A stretch of DNA of 64,000 bases, taken from positions 13,621 to 77,620 of the forward strand of contig CAJUAU010000014.1 in the NCBI GenBank assembly GCA_910584645.1. Reading direction: 5' to 3'. Of the stretch, positions 1 through 7,352 are shown in pieces. Position 1 is the stretch's first letter. Each line of letters starts with the position of its first letter. The DNA comes from an uncultured Eubacterium sp. (lineage in GTDB: Bacteria; Bacillota; Clostridia; Lachnospirales; Lachnospiraceae). The notes under the pieces were generated by a model. It did not search any database, was not told the DNA's origin, and saw nothing but the letters and a program-made list of their open reading frames with translations. The translations under genes and the position numbers were made by a program.

Positions 1-38
1 GAACTTCTAGCTTTTGTGTTTTAAAAGCTTAGAAGTTC
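1..38. terminator. Hairpin, probable terminator of a gene outside the window
   Basis: An inverted repeat opens the window: GAACTTCTA-GCTTTT pairs with AAAAGC-T-TAGAAGTTC around a 7-nt loop, with one bulged T. A T-rich stretch follows after about 10 nt. It probably ends a gene lying left of the window, but the direction is uncertain because the T-run is not immediate. Confidence 0.4.
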
Positions 39-172
39 TATTCACACTTTTTTCTGTCTTTATCTTACCTCTAAATTCTTTGAATCTCAAGGTTAAGTTT
101 TAAATATTTGGTCCGATATATATACTAGATAAGGATTTATGTCCGTAAATTAAAACCAAGGAGGGGAAAAAA

Positions 173-778
173 ATGAGTGTTAACGGAGTTTCTAATTCTC
201 AGTCCACAGCCTACAAACCGGTTTCTAATACAACCACAAAGGCTGCAGACAAAACAAAGAACGAATCTGTTTCTTCCAAAGAGACGGGTGTTGTTTATGA
301 ACCATCTAAAGCTACGGAGAGCGCCGGTTCAAAAGTAAAAGATTATTCCAGTATTGCAAAACAGATGAAAGGCGAGCTGAATACGAAAAATCAGCAGCTT
401 CAGAATCTGGTAAACCAGCTTCTGAACAAGCAGGCAAACAAATACACCAAGCTTTCTCAGTTATTTGAGGATGTAAAAAATGGAAAGATCAGCGTTGATC
501 CAAATACAGTAGCCCAGGCACAGAAAGACATTGCTGATGATGGTTACTGGGGCATCGAGCAGACCAGCGACCGCCTGGTTTCCATGGCTCAGGCTCTCAG
601 CGGCGGAGATTCTGCCAAGGCAGATAAAATGATCGCTGCGATCAAAAAAGGCTTCGATCAGGCTGCAAAAGCATGGGGAGGCGAACTTCCGGATATCTGC
701 CAGAAAACCATTGACTCAGCAGTAAAGAAAATGGAAAACTGGCGCGATGGACTTTCTACTCCAAAGACCGAGGAATAA
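173..778 (+). CDS. Hypothetical protein, Ser/Thr/Lys-rich N-terminus with helical C-terminal region
   Basis: The protein has 201 aa and I do not recognise its family. The first ~60 residues are low-complexity, rich in Ser, Thr, Lys and Asn and probably disordered. Residues ~65-110 look like an amphipathic or coiled-coil helix (QLQNLVNQLLNKQANK), and residues ~120-195 are helical with several conserved-looking Trp (GYWG, AKAWGG, ENWRDG). There is no signal peptide or membrane segment. The start is supported by a strong AAGGAGGGG site 7 nt upstream of ATG. It stands alone between two hairpins and is the only plus-strand gene in the first 48 kb. The Ser/Thr-rich lead followed by helices resembles small cytoplasmic or exported helical proteins of Lachnospiraceae, but no function can be assigned. 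Confidence 0.7.
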   Translation: MSVNGVSNSQSTAYKPVSNTTTKAADKTKNESVSSKETGVVYEPSKATESAGSKVKDYSSIAKQMKGELNTKNQQLQNLVNQLLNKQANKYTKLSQLFEDVKNGKISVDPNTVAQAQKDIADDGYWGIEQTSDRLVSMAQALSGGDSAKADKMIAAIKKGFDQAAKAWGGELPDICQKTIDSAVKKMENWRDGLSTPKTEE

Positions 779-796
779 TAAACAACATATTCGTTT

Positions 797-847
797 AGGG
801 GCATCTGCACGAGAGATACATATCCCCCATGCAGATGCCCCTCTTTT
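797..847. terminator. Strong bidirectional terminator
   Basis: A 13-bp perfect stem (AGGGGCATCTGCA / TGCAGATGCCCCT) with a ~20-nt loop is followed by CTTTTC on the plus strand. On the minus strand the same hairpin ends in AAACG only. It lies 19 nt after the plus-strand gene and just beyond the minus-strand lipoprotein remnant, so it can serve both. Confidence 0.8.
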
Positions 848-874
848 CATTTATAGTCCTCCAAACCGATCCAC

Positions 875-1167
875 CTAATAACTTTTTAATCCCATCGGAG
901 CAATTTTATTGGCCTCCGCACTCCAATTCGGAAGACTTATTTTCCACCCCATCTCCTGAGTCAGTTCACATTCTAAATAATCTATTTTATCGTTTACATC
1001 AAGAAAGCAAGCTGTTCTGGAATAATATCATAATGTATTTCTTTCTCTTTATGAGGCTGAACTTTTGTTTTTGACTCTGTATTTTTATTATCTTCCCCCG
1101 CCCCACAGCCAGCGCAAAATAACACCAGACCTATTATTATCATTAGTATCCTGAGAAATGTTTTCAA
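875..1167 (-). pseudogene. Small lipoprotein gene broken by a frameshift
   Basis: Reading the minus strand, AGGAGGG lies 7 nt before a TTG start. The first frame encodes a lipoprotein signal (hydrophobic IIIGLVLF then the lipobox CAGC) followed by a charged linker, and stops after 57 aa at 994. A second frame overlaps at the stop and continues in good coding style (DVNDKIDYLECELTQEMGWK... NKIAPMGLKSY) to a stop at 875. The two frames join with a one-base shift near 999-1004, and the whole span (293 nt) is not a multiple of three. The simplest reading is a ~97-aa lipoprotein inactivated by a single indel. The family is unknown. A natural 57-aa lipoprotein with coincidental sequence downstream is the alternative. 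Confidence 0.6.
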
Positions 1168-1261
1168 TTAAAAACCCTCCTATTATATCACATAAATCCT
1201 CTAAAAAAGGTACTTCCCAAGCCAATAATGACTCGGAAAATACCTTTTTAAAACTAAAATA

Positions 1262-3319
1262 TCAGTACCCCCGCTCCACAGACTTCACAATGATCGCCGC
1301 ATCTGGTTCCAGGTCCACGGTGATTTTTCCGTCCTTCACCACATAGATCCTCGCATTGACGTCAAATCCACCGTTGTCGCTGTAGATCATGGAAGCCATG
1401 GTCTCTCCGTCGTGCATCTCCAGCCGCCATACAGGAACTTCCACCTGGCGTCTCCCTCCGCCAGCCTGCACCAGCACAAAAAACTTATCCTTTTCATCAA
1501 AGCGGCCATAACCGATCAGATTCCTCTCGTTTAAAAGGTAGATCAGTCCCCCTGTGCGCAGGGCAGTATAATCTTTGTGAATGCGGATGGCTTCTTTGTG
1601 AAAAAGAATCAGTTCATGATCTTCTTTGCCCCATGGATAGGTCCGTCGGTTATCCGGATCGGTCCAGCCGCGTACACCAGCTTCATCACCATAATATACG
1701 GTGGGAGCGCCCAGCCAGGTCATCTGAATGATCACCGCGGCCATCATGGCGGCTTTGCGCACACCGTAGTTCGCCGACTCCGGTCCGGCAGAGGCTGTTC
1801 TTCCGACACGCCCGTTGGTTCTAGTCAAAAACCGGGAATGATCATGATTGGATAACTCATTCATCGCTACCAAAAGAGACTGCATACTGAATTTTGCTGA
1901 AAATTCTGTCATCCGGGCAAAAAACAGATCGCTGTTTCCTTTTAAGTCGGGACGGCTCACATCGCTGTGTTTCTCCATTCCGGTCAAAAACCAGCTCACC
2001 GGCTCCATAAACGCATCGTAGTTCATAACAGTATCCCATTGATCCCCTTCCAGCCAGGAGGAGGGATCCCCATAATGCTCCGCCAGGATGATCGCTTCTG
2101 GATTTGCTTCCTTCACGTTTTTCCGGAAATCCCGCCAGAACTTGTGGTTAAATTCTTCGGAGTGTCCCAGATCCGCCGCCACATCCAGCCGCCATCCATC
2201 CACGTTATAAGGTGCAGATACCCATTTTCTTGCGATGCGCATAATATATTCATAAAGTTTATCTGAATCCTCATAATTCAGCTTTGGCAGGGTGTCATGC
2301 CCCCACCAGCCGTCGTAGTGGGTATTACGGGGCCAGGTTCCGTCCGGAAAAAATTTAAAAAAGTCATGATAAGGGCTTTTCTCTTCTATATATGCTCCTT
2401 TATTATAAGAAGCATCCATTTCGTAGATCCCTTCCCTGTCAATCCATTTATTAAAGGAACCGCAGTGGTTAAACACACCATCTAAAATGACCTTCATGCC
2501 CCGCTCGTGTACTTTCTCCATAAAATAGGCAAAAAACTTGTTGGATGCTTCCAGGTTCTTTTTATCCACGACGCGCTTTATATATCTGGAAGCATGAGAA
2601 TTATCATGATCCCCTTCTTCCAGTGTATCTCCGCCATCTTCCTGAATAACAGTAAAATGCGGATCGATATGATCATAATCCTGTGTATCATATTTGTGGT
2701 TAGAAGGAGAAACAAAGATGGGGTTCAGGTAAAGTACCTCAACGCCTAAATCCTGAAGGTAATCCAGCTTATCCAGAACTCCCTGGAGATCTCCACCATA
2801 AAATTCCCGCACTCCCATAGACGCAGGATATTTACTCCAGTTTGATACACCTTTTACATGCTCGCCAATGTAGGAATACTCGTCATTCACCACATCGTTG
2901 CTGCGGTCTCCGTTGTTAAAGCGGTCCACATAGATCTGATAAAATACCGCGCCTTTTGCCCAGTCCGGTGTCTTATATCCCGGAAAAATCCGATAGTAAA
3001 ATCTCTGTTCCGGCTGATCCACGTCGCCTTTCTTCGTAAAGTAAACTTTTTCCTCCCCCCGCTGGACAAGAAAACAATACCCAAAACTCTCTGTCCCCAG
3101 CTGCACTGTAGTTTTGTAATAATCAAACAGCTGTCCAGATTTTTCTTTTTCCATCTGGATCTTTCCGTTCTCTGTCACAAGATACACCATATCAGCATTA
3201 TCTTTCCCTGTGCGGCACCGAAGCACTACCTGCTCATTGATCCCAGGTTCCATCGGTGAGACATACTGTTCCGTACCTGAACTAAATATTGCTTCCCGAA
3301 TTAATTTTCCTGTTTTCAT
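1262..3319 (-). CDS. GH13 α-amylase/neopullulanase-type glycoside hydrolase
   Basis: 685 aa. A family 13 glycoside hydrolase cleaving α-glucans (starch, maltodextrin or cyclodextrin type) by the retaining mechanism. An N-terminal β-rich domain of ~115 residues, as in neopullulanase and cyclomaltodextrinase, precedes the catalytic barrel that opens with FYQIYVDRFNNGD. The four GH13 regions are visible: DGVFNHCG (~280), GWRLDVAADLG with nucleophile Asp ~379, ILAEHYG with acid/base Glu ~414, and NHDHSRF with the transition-state Asp ~493. No signal peptide, so it should act in the cytoplasm on imported oligosaccharides. The start at 3319 is chosen over an in-frame ATG 15 nt upstream because GAGGAG is 7 nt before it. 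It is monocistronic between hairpins. Exact substrate cannot be told. Confidence 0.93.
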   Translation of the reverse strand: MKTGKLIREAIFSSGTEQYVSPMEPGINEQVVLRCRTGKDNADMVYLVTENGKIQMEKEKSGQLFDYYKTTVQLGTESFGYCFLVQRGEEKVYFTKKGDVDQPEQRFYYRIFPGYKTPDWAKGAVFYQIYVDRFNNGDRSNDVVNDEYSYIGEHVKGVSNWSKYPASMGVREFYGGDLQGVLDKLDYLQDLGVEVLYLNPIFVSPSNHKYDTQDYDHIDPHFTVIQEDGGDTLEEGDHDNSHASRYIKRVVDKKNLEASNKFFAYFMEKVHERGMKVILDGVFNHCGSFNKWIDREGIYEMDASYNKGAYIEEKSPYHDFFKFFPDGTWPRNTHYDGWWGHDTLPKLNYEDSDKLYEYIMRIARKWVSAPYNVDGWRLDVAADLGHSEEFNHKFWRDFRKNVKEANPEAIILAEHYGDPSSWLEGDQWDTVMNYDAFMEPVSWFLTGMEKHSDVSRPDLKGNSDLFFARMTEFSAKFSMQSLLVAMNELSNHDHSRFLTRTNGRVGRTASAGPESANYGVRKAAMMAAVIIQMTWLGAPTVYYGDEAGVRGWTDPDNRRTYPWGKEDHELILFHKEAIRIHKDYTALRTGGLIYLLNERNLIGYGRFDEKDKFFVLVQAGGGRRQVEVPVWRLEMHDGETMASMIYSDNGGFDVNARIYVVKDGKITVDLEPDAAIIVKSVERGY

Positions 3320-3354
3320 AGTCATACTCCTCATTATTATGATTCCAAATAGTC

Positions 3355-3386
3355 AAAAGGACAGCTTCACGTCGGCTGTCCTTTTG
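3355..3386 (-). terminator. Terminator between ftsH and the GH13 gene
   Basis: An 11-12 bp perfect stem (AAAAGGACAGC / GCTGTCCTTTT) with a 9-nt loop. The stem itself ends in a T-stretch on both strands. It lies 180 nt downstream of the ftsH stop and just upstream of the GH13 start, so it most likely ends the spoIIE-ftsH transcript. Confidence 0.65.
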
Positions 3387-3443
3387 GGAGAAGGTATTTT
3401 TGTTACTTATGGGGTGTAGCAAAAACTATATAATGTATTGGGG

Positions 3444-3476
3444 TTTACGATAAGAAGTATAGCATCTTATCGTAAA
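3444..3476. repeat. Perfect 12-bp inverted repeat, candidate operator
   Basis: TTTACGATAAGA and TCTTATCGTAAA form perfect 12-bp arms separated by 9 nt. No T-run follows on either strand, so a terminator is less likely than a dimeric repressor site. The site lies between ftsH and the GH13 gene, about 125 nt upstream of the GH13 start, and its loop contains a TATACT-like hexamer on the minus strand. Confidence 0.5.
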
Positions 3477-3565
3477 TAAGTGTGCACAAACATTGATAAA
3501 TTTCAATAAATTATTTGTGAGTATTGCCCAATCATTTCTCCTCTTTTGAGAACCTGCACAATCGC

Positions 3566-5401
3566 TTAAGCATTTTCCACGGTTTCATCGTCATTTTGCT
3601 CAAACAGCAATTCAAACTCATCTCTGGTAATCCTCTCCTTTTCAATCAGGAGTTTAGCCAGCCGGTCAAGAATGTCCTGGTTTGCTTTTAAAATGCTGGT
3701 TGCTTTCTCATGACAGCTGTTGATGATCTTTTTGACCTCTCTGTCAATGATCTCTGCAGTGCCCTCACTAAAGGTTTTCGTGTGGGCGATATCCCTTCCT
3801 ATAAACACTTCATCGTCCGAGGTATCGTAATTTATCATTCCCAGTTCCTCTGAGAATCCATAACGGGTAACCATATCCCTGGCCGCTTCTGTCGCCTGCT
3901 TGATATCCTGGACAGCGCCGGTTGTCACATCATCAAAGGCAATGCTCTCTGCGATCCGGCCGCCAAGACATACTGTGATGTCCTGGAGCATCTTGCCCTT
4001 CGTCAAATGCAGCTCATCCTTTTCAGGCAGCGGCATCGTATATCCTGCGGCTCCCTGCCCGGTAGGAATGATGGAAACGGTGTATACCGGTCCCACATCC
4101 GGCAGGAGATGAAACAGAATGGCATGCCCCGCTTCATGATAGGCGGTGATACGTTTATCTTTGTCGGAGATGACCTTGCTTCTTTTCTCTGCTCCGATGC
4201 CTACCTTTATAAAGGATTTCTTTATGTCTTCTTCTACAATAAATACCCGGTTATCCCTGGCTGCCGCGATCGCGGCCTCATTCAGGAGATTTTCCAGGTC
4301 AGCACCCACAAATCCTGCCGTAGTTCTGGCGATGTCTTCCAGGTTTACGTCATCTGACAGCGGTTTATCTTTCGCGTGGACCTTCAGGATCTCTTCTCTT
4401 CCCCGCACATCCGGCCTGCCCACTGTGATCTTCCGGTCAAATCTTCCCGGTCTAAGGATCGCCGGATCTAGTATATCTACACGGTTTGTCGCCGCCATAA
4501 CGATGATTCCCTCATTGATGCCGAAACCATCCATCTCTACCAGCATCTGGTTCAAGGTCTGCTCTCTCTCATCATGGCCACCGCCCAGGCCGCTTCCCCG
4601 GCGTCTCGCCACCGCGTCAATTTCATCAATAAATACGATACACGGTGCATTTTTCTTTGCCTCTGCAAAGAGATCGCGTACTCTGGAAGCACCCACTCCT
4701 ACAAACATTTCCACAAAATCTGAGCCGGAAATACTGAAAAACGGAACACCGGCTTCCCCGGCAACCGCCTTCGCCAGCAGGGTTTTTCCTGTACCAGGAG
4801 GTCCTACCATAATGACTCCCTTAGGAATCCTGGCACCGAGTTTTGTATATTTACCAGGAGCGGAAAGAAAATCTACAATCTCTTCCAGCTGCTCCTTTTC
4901 CTCTACCAGACCTGCCACATCCTGAAAGGTTTTGACCTTATCATCCGGCATCGTAAGTCTGGCACGGCTTTTTCCAAAATTCATCATCTTTCCGCCGCCA
5001 CCGCCTCCATTGGCATTGGAGGACATCATGCTGAACAGCAACAAGATCAGCACTACTCCGATGATATATGGCAGAACTTCCAGATACCAGGGAGTTCTCG
5101 CCACATCCCCCACTTTCACATGGGTAAAGTTTTTTTCATCGAGAAACTGCAGGATCTGGTTGACGTCCGATACATAGACCCGTTTTTCACCATTGGAGTA
5201 CTTTGCGGTCAATTCACCCGTGGGCACCTCCGCATTCTGCCTCACTTCCACACTCTGGATCTTTTCCTCCATAATGTCCTGCTTAAACTGTGTCACCGAA
5301 TAATTGTCCTGGTTAGAATTTATGAAATCATTGGCAATGAACACTAATGCCAGTACCATGAGCATCAGCACGAAAAAGCCATAGCCTTTAAACGTCTTCA
5401 T
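3566..5401 (-). CDS. ftsH: ATP-dependent zinc metalloprotease FtsH
   Basis: 611 aa. A membrane-anchored AAA+ protease degrading unfolded or regulatory membrane and cytoplasmic proteins as a hexamer. TM1 spans residues ~7-26 and TM2 ~108-127, with a small extracytoplasmic domain between, then a Gly-rich linker. The AAA domain carries Walker A GPPGTGKT (~200-207), Walker B IVFIDE (~255-260) and the second region of homology ending RPGRFDR (~317-323). The zinc-protease motif HEAGH is at ~422-426. Length is normal for the family. Its ATG overlaps the hpt stop by one base (TAATG), indicating translational coupling. Last gene of the spoIIE-tilS-hpt-ftsH run, an order known from B. subtilis. Confidence 0.98.
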   Translation of the reverse strand: MKTFKGYGFFVLMLMVLALVFIANDFINSNQDNYSVTQFKQDIMEEKIQSVEVRQNAEVPTGELTAKYSNGEKRVYVSDVNQILQFLDEKNFTHVKVGDVARTPWYLEVLPYIIGVVLILLLFSMMSSNANGGGGGGKMMNFGKSRARLTMPDDKVKTFQDVAGLVEEKEQLEEIVDFLSAPGKYTKLGARIPKGVIMVGPPGTGKTLLAKAVAGEAGVPFFSISGSDFVEMFVGVGASRVRDLFAEAKKNAPCIVFIDEIDAVARRRGSGLGGGHDEREQTLNQMLVEMDGFGINEGIIVMAATNRVDILDPAILRPGRFDRKITVGRPDVRGREEILKVHAKDKPLSDDVNLEDIARTTAGFVGADLENLLNEAAIAAARDNRVFIVEEDIKKSFIKVGIGAEKRSKVISDKDKRITAYHEAGHAILFHLLPDVGPVYTVSIIPTGQGAAGYTMPLPEKDELHLTKGKMLQDITVCLGGRIAESIAFDDVTTGAVQDIKQATEAARDMVTRYGFSEELGMINYDTSDDEVFIGRDIAHTKTFSEGTAEIIDREVKKIINSCHEKATSILKANQDILDRLAKLLIEKERITRDEFELLFEQNDDETVENA

Positions 5402-5934
5402 TATTTGCCCTCCTTAAAGACCAGTTCACCGATATATGGCAGATTCCTGTATTTCTGCGCATAATCCATTCCGAACCCGACCACAAAAACGTCCGGGACT
5501 TCAAATCCCACATAATCCACTGTCACTTCTGTCACACGGCTTCCCGGTTTGTCAAGAAGTGTACACAGGCGCAGGCTTTCCGGTTTGCGCTTTGCCAGCA
5601 TATGAAGCAAAAATGCAAGGGTTCTTCCACTGTCCACTATGTCCTCTACCACGATAACATTTTTCCCTTTTACATCCAGATCAGCATCATTGCTAAGCTC
5701 CACTGCCCCTGAACTGGTCATCCCGTCCCCGTAGCTGGACACACTTAAAAAGCCAAGCTTCACAGGAACTTTTATATATTTGGAAAGTTCACAGGTAAAA
5801 TATACGCTGCCCTTCAAAATACATAGCAGGTATACTTCCTTTCCTTCATAATCCCGGTTGATCTGATCTGCGATCTCCCGGATCTTTGTCATAAGCTGTT
5901 CTTCTTTAAATAATACTTTTATTTCTTCTTTCAT
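5401..5934 (-). CDS. hpt: Hypoxanthine phosphoribosyltransferase
   Basis: 177 aa. Purine salvage enzyme converting hypoxanthine or guanine with PRPP to IMP or GMP in the cytoplasm. The PRPP-binding loop VIVVEDIVDSGRTL (~100-113) is typical of type I phosphoribosyltransferases, and the C-terminal VGFGMDYAQKYRNLPYIG is characteristic of HPRT. The start at 5934 is preferred over a longer frame because GGAGAG lies 4-5 nt before this ATG and the resulting length matches the family. It begins 13 nt after tilS and its stop overlaps the ftsH start. In B. subtilis HprT and TilS interact and regulate ftsH; conservation of the order here is consistent with that, but not proof. Confidence 0.96.
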   Translation of the reverse strand: MKEEIKVLFKEEQLMTKIREIADQINRDYEGKEVYLLCILKGSVYFTCELSKYIKVPVKLGFLSVSSYGDGMTSSGAVELSNDADLDVKGKNVIVVEDIVDSGRTLAFLLHMLAKRKPESLRLCTLLDKPGSRVTEVTVDYVGFEVPDVFVVGFGMDYAQKYRNLPYIGELVFKEGK

Positions 5935-5947
5935 CGTTCTCTCCTTA

Positions 5948-7339
5948 TCATCCCCATGCCAGCACAACCACAAGAACTAATCTGGTCTCCTTAGTAACTT
6001 TATATGCATAACTGATCCGTCCCGGAACTGCCCAGATCACATGATTTTCTTCAGCCAGCACGATCTCTTTTGCCCTCTCTGACGCGGGAATCTTTTTATC
6101 AATAAAATATCGGGAAAGCTTTTTCCGGTTTCCCGCTGCATCCATGATAAAAAAGTCTCCCTCTTTCGGATTTCTCAGACATAAATCACCTTTTATTTTA
6201 TCATAATCCAGCCATTTCGTATAGTCTTTTTCTGGAATTTCTTCCGGGAGTTTCCTCCTGGGAACCACATCCATGGCGATCCACATTCTGTCCTTTCGGA
6301 TTTTTACCGGTCCTTCATAGGGAAGCTGGCATTTCTGGTAAAACATTTCCCTGCTCTGATCGGCTGTATTGCGGTACCAGACACATCCATATCTCCGCTC
6401 AACACATACTTTTCCCGGCAGGCTGACCTGTTTTCCCACCTCCATTCTGGACATGGCGATCAGCTTTTTATAATGGGTTTCGCTGATATCCTTCACCGAT
6501 TCACGAAAATTTTTTAAAACCAGGCGGATGATCTCGATCTGTATAACGAGATCCAGCCGGTCAAATTCATCACAATTATAATAATACTGCCCCTGATCTG
6601 CATGCACAACCTGCATATACTCTTTTTTTGCCTGCTTCTCAACATACGCATTCTGAAGGGCAATTTTCTGAGCCGCCTTTGCCACATGGGCTTTCGCTCT
6701 GTTATTTATTTCCCGTTCTACATAAGGAAATACCCGCAGCCGCAATTTATTTCTCGAATATTCCTCAGAATAGTTGGTCTGGTCCTCACAATACGCCAGT
6801 TTTTTCTCCTGCACATATTCTTCGATCTCCCGTCCCTCCGCAAACAGGATCGGGCGGATCACATATTCCCGCTTGGGATGAATCCCTGACAGCCCTCTGG
6901 GACCGCTTCCGCGGAACAGCTGAAAAAGTACAGTCTCCGCCACATCATCCTGATGGTGTGCCACAGCGATCTTATCAAATCCCTTTTCCATACACACATG
7001 ACGCATGATCTGGTACCGGAGATAGCGCCCTGCCTCTTCTTCTGACATTTTAAGCTCTCTGGCAGCCTGTGGGACATCCACCCGCTCGCTGTAACATTCC
7101 AGTCCCCGTTCCGCCGCCATATCCTTTACGAATTGTTCATCCCGGTCTGCCGCCTCCCCGCGGATGCCGTGGTTGACGTGAACCACCAGCAGTGTCAGCT
7201 CAAATTCCTCCCGGCACCGGTCCAGCACATCCAGCAGGCAGACCGAATCCTTGCCTCCAGATACTCCTACAACAATCCGGTCTCCTCTATGAAAAAGTTT
7301 ATTCCGTTTATTGTACTTTAGTACTTTATCCTTAAACAC
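5948..7339 (-). CDS. tilS: tRNA(Ile)-lysidine synthetase
   Basis: 463 aa. An N-type ATP pyrophosphatase that attaches lysine to C34 of tRNA-Ile(CAU), switching it from Met to Ile recognition. The PP-loop VGVSGGKDSVCLL lies at ~24-36, followed by VVHVNHGIRG and AVAHHQDDVAETVLFQLFRGSGPRGLSG, all diagnostic of TilS. The C-terminal part holds the TilS substrate-binding/C domains, with KKLSRYFIDKKIPASER recognisable. The start is a GTG with GGAGAA 7-8 nt upstream. Only 13 nt separate it from the spoIIE stop, so it is probably co-transcribed with spoIIE at sporulation and may have its own vegetative promoter within spoIIE (not located). Confidence 0.97.
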   Translation of the reverse strand: MFKDKVLKYNKRNKLFHRGDRIVVGVSGGKDSVCLLDVLDRCREEFELTLLVVHVNHGIRGEAADRDEQFVKDMAAERGLECYSERVDVPQAARELKMSEEEAGRYLRYQIMRHVCMEKGFDKIAVAHHQDDVAETVLFQLFRGSGPRGLSGIHPKREYVIRPILFAEGREIEEYVQEKKLAYCEDQTNYSEEYSRNKLRLRVFPYVEREINNRAKAHVAKAAQKIALQNAYVEKQAKKEYMQVVHADQGQYYYNCDEFDRLDLVIQIEIIRLVLKNFRESVKDISETHYKKLIAMSRMEVGKQVSLPGKVCVERRYGCVWYRNTADQSREMFYQKCQLPYEGPVKIRKDRMWIAMDVVPRRKLPEEIPEKDYTKWLDYDKIKGDLCLRNPKEGDFFIMDAAGNRKKLSRYFIDKKIPASERAKEIVLAEENHVIWAVPGRISYAYKVTKETRLVLVVVLAWG

Positions 7340-7352
7340 TATTGTTCTCCAT

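Noticed and set aside
829..1074. 81-aa plus-strand frame after the first terminator
   Set aside because: It overlaps the lipoprotein remnant on the opposite strand, starts inside the terminator and has no ribosome site.
2858..3259. 133-aa plus-strand frame opposite the GH13 gene
   Set aside because: Antisense shadow of the N-terminal domain of the glycoside hydrolase, without ribosome site.
4146..4925. 259-aa open frame on the plus strand opposite ftsH
   Set aside because: It lies entirely inside the well-conserved ftsH gene, has a low-complexity Ser/Pro-rich translation and no ribosome site; it is an antisense shadow.
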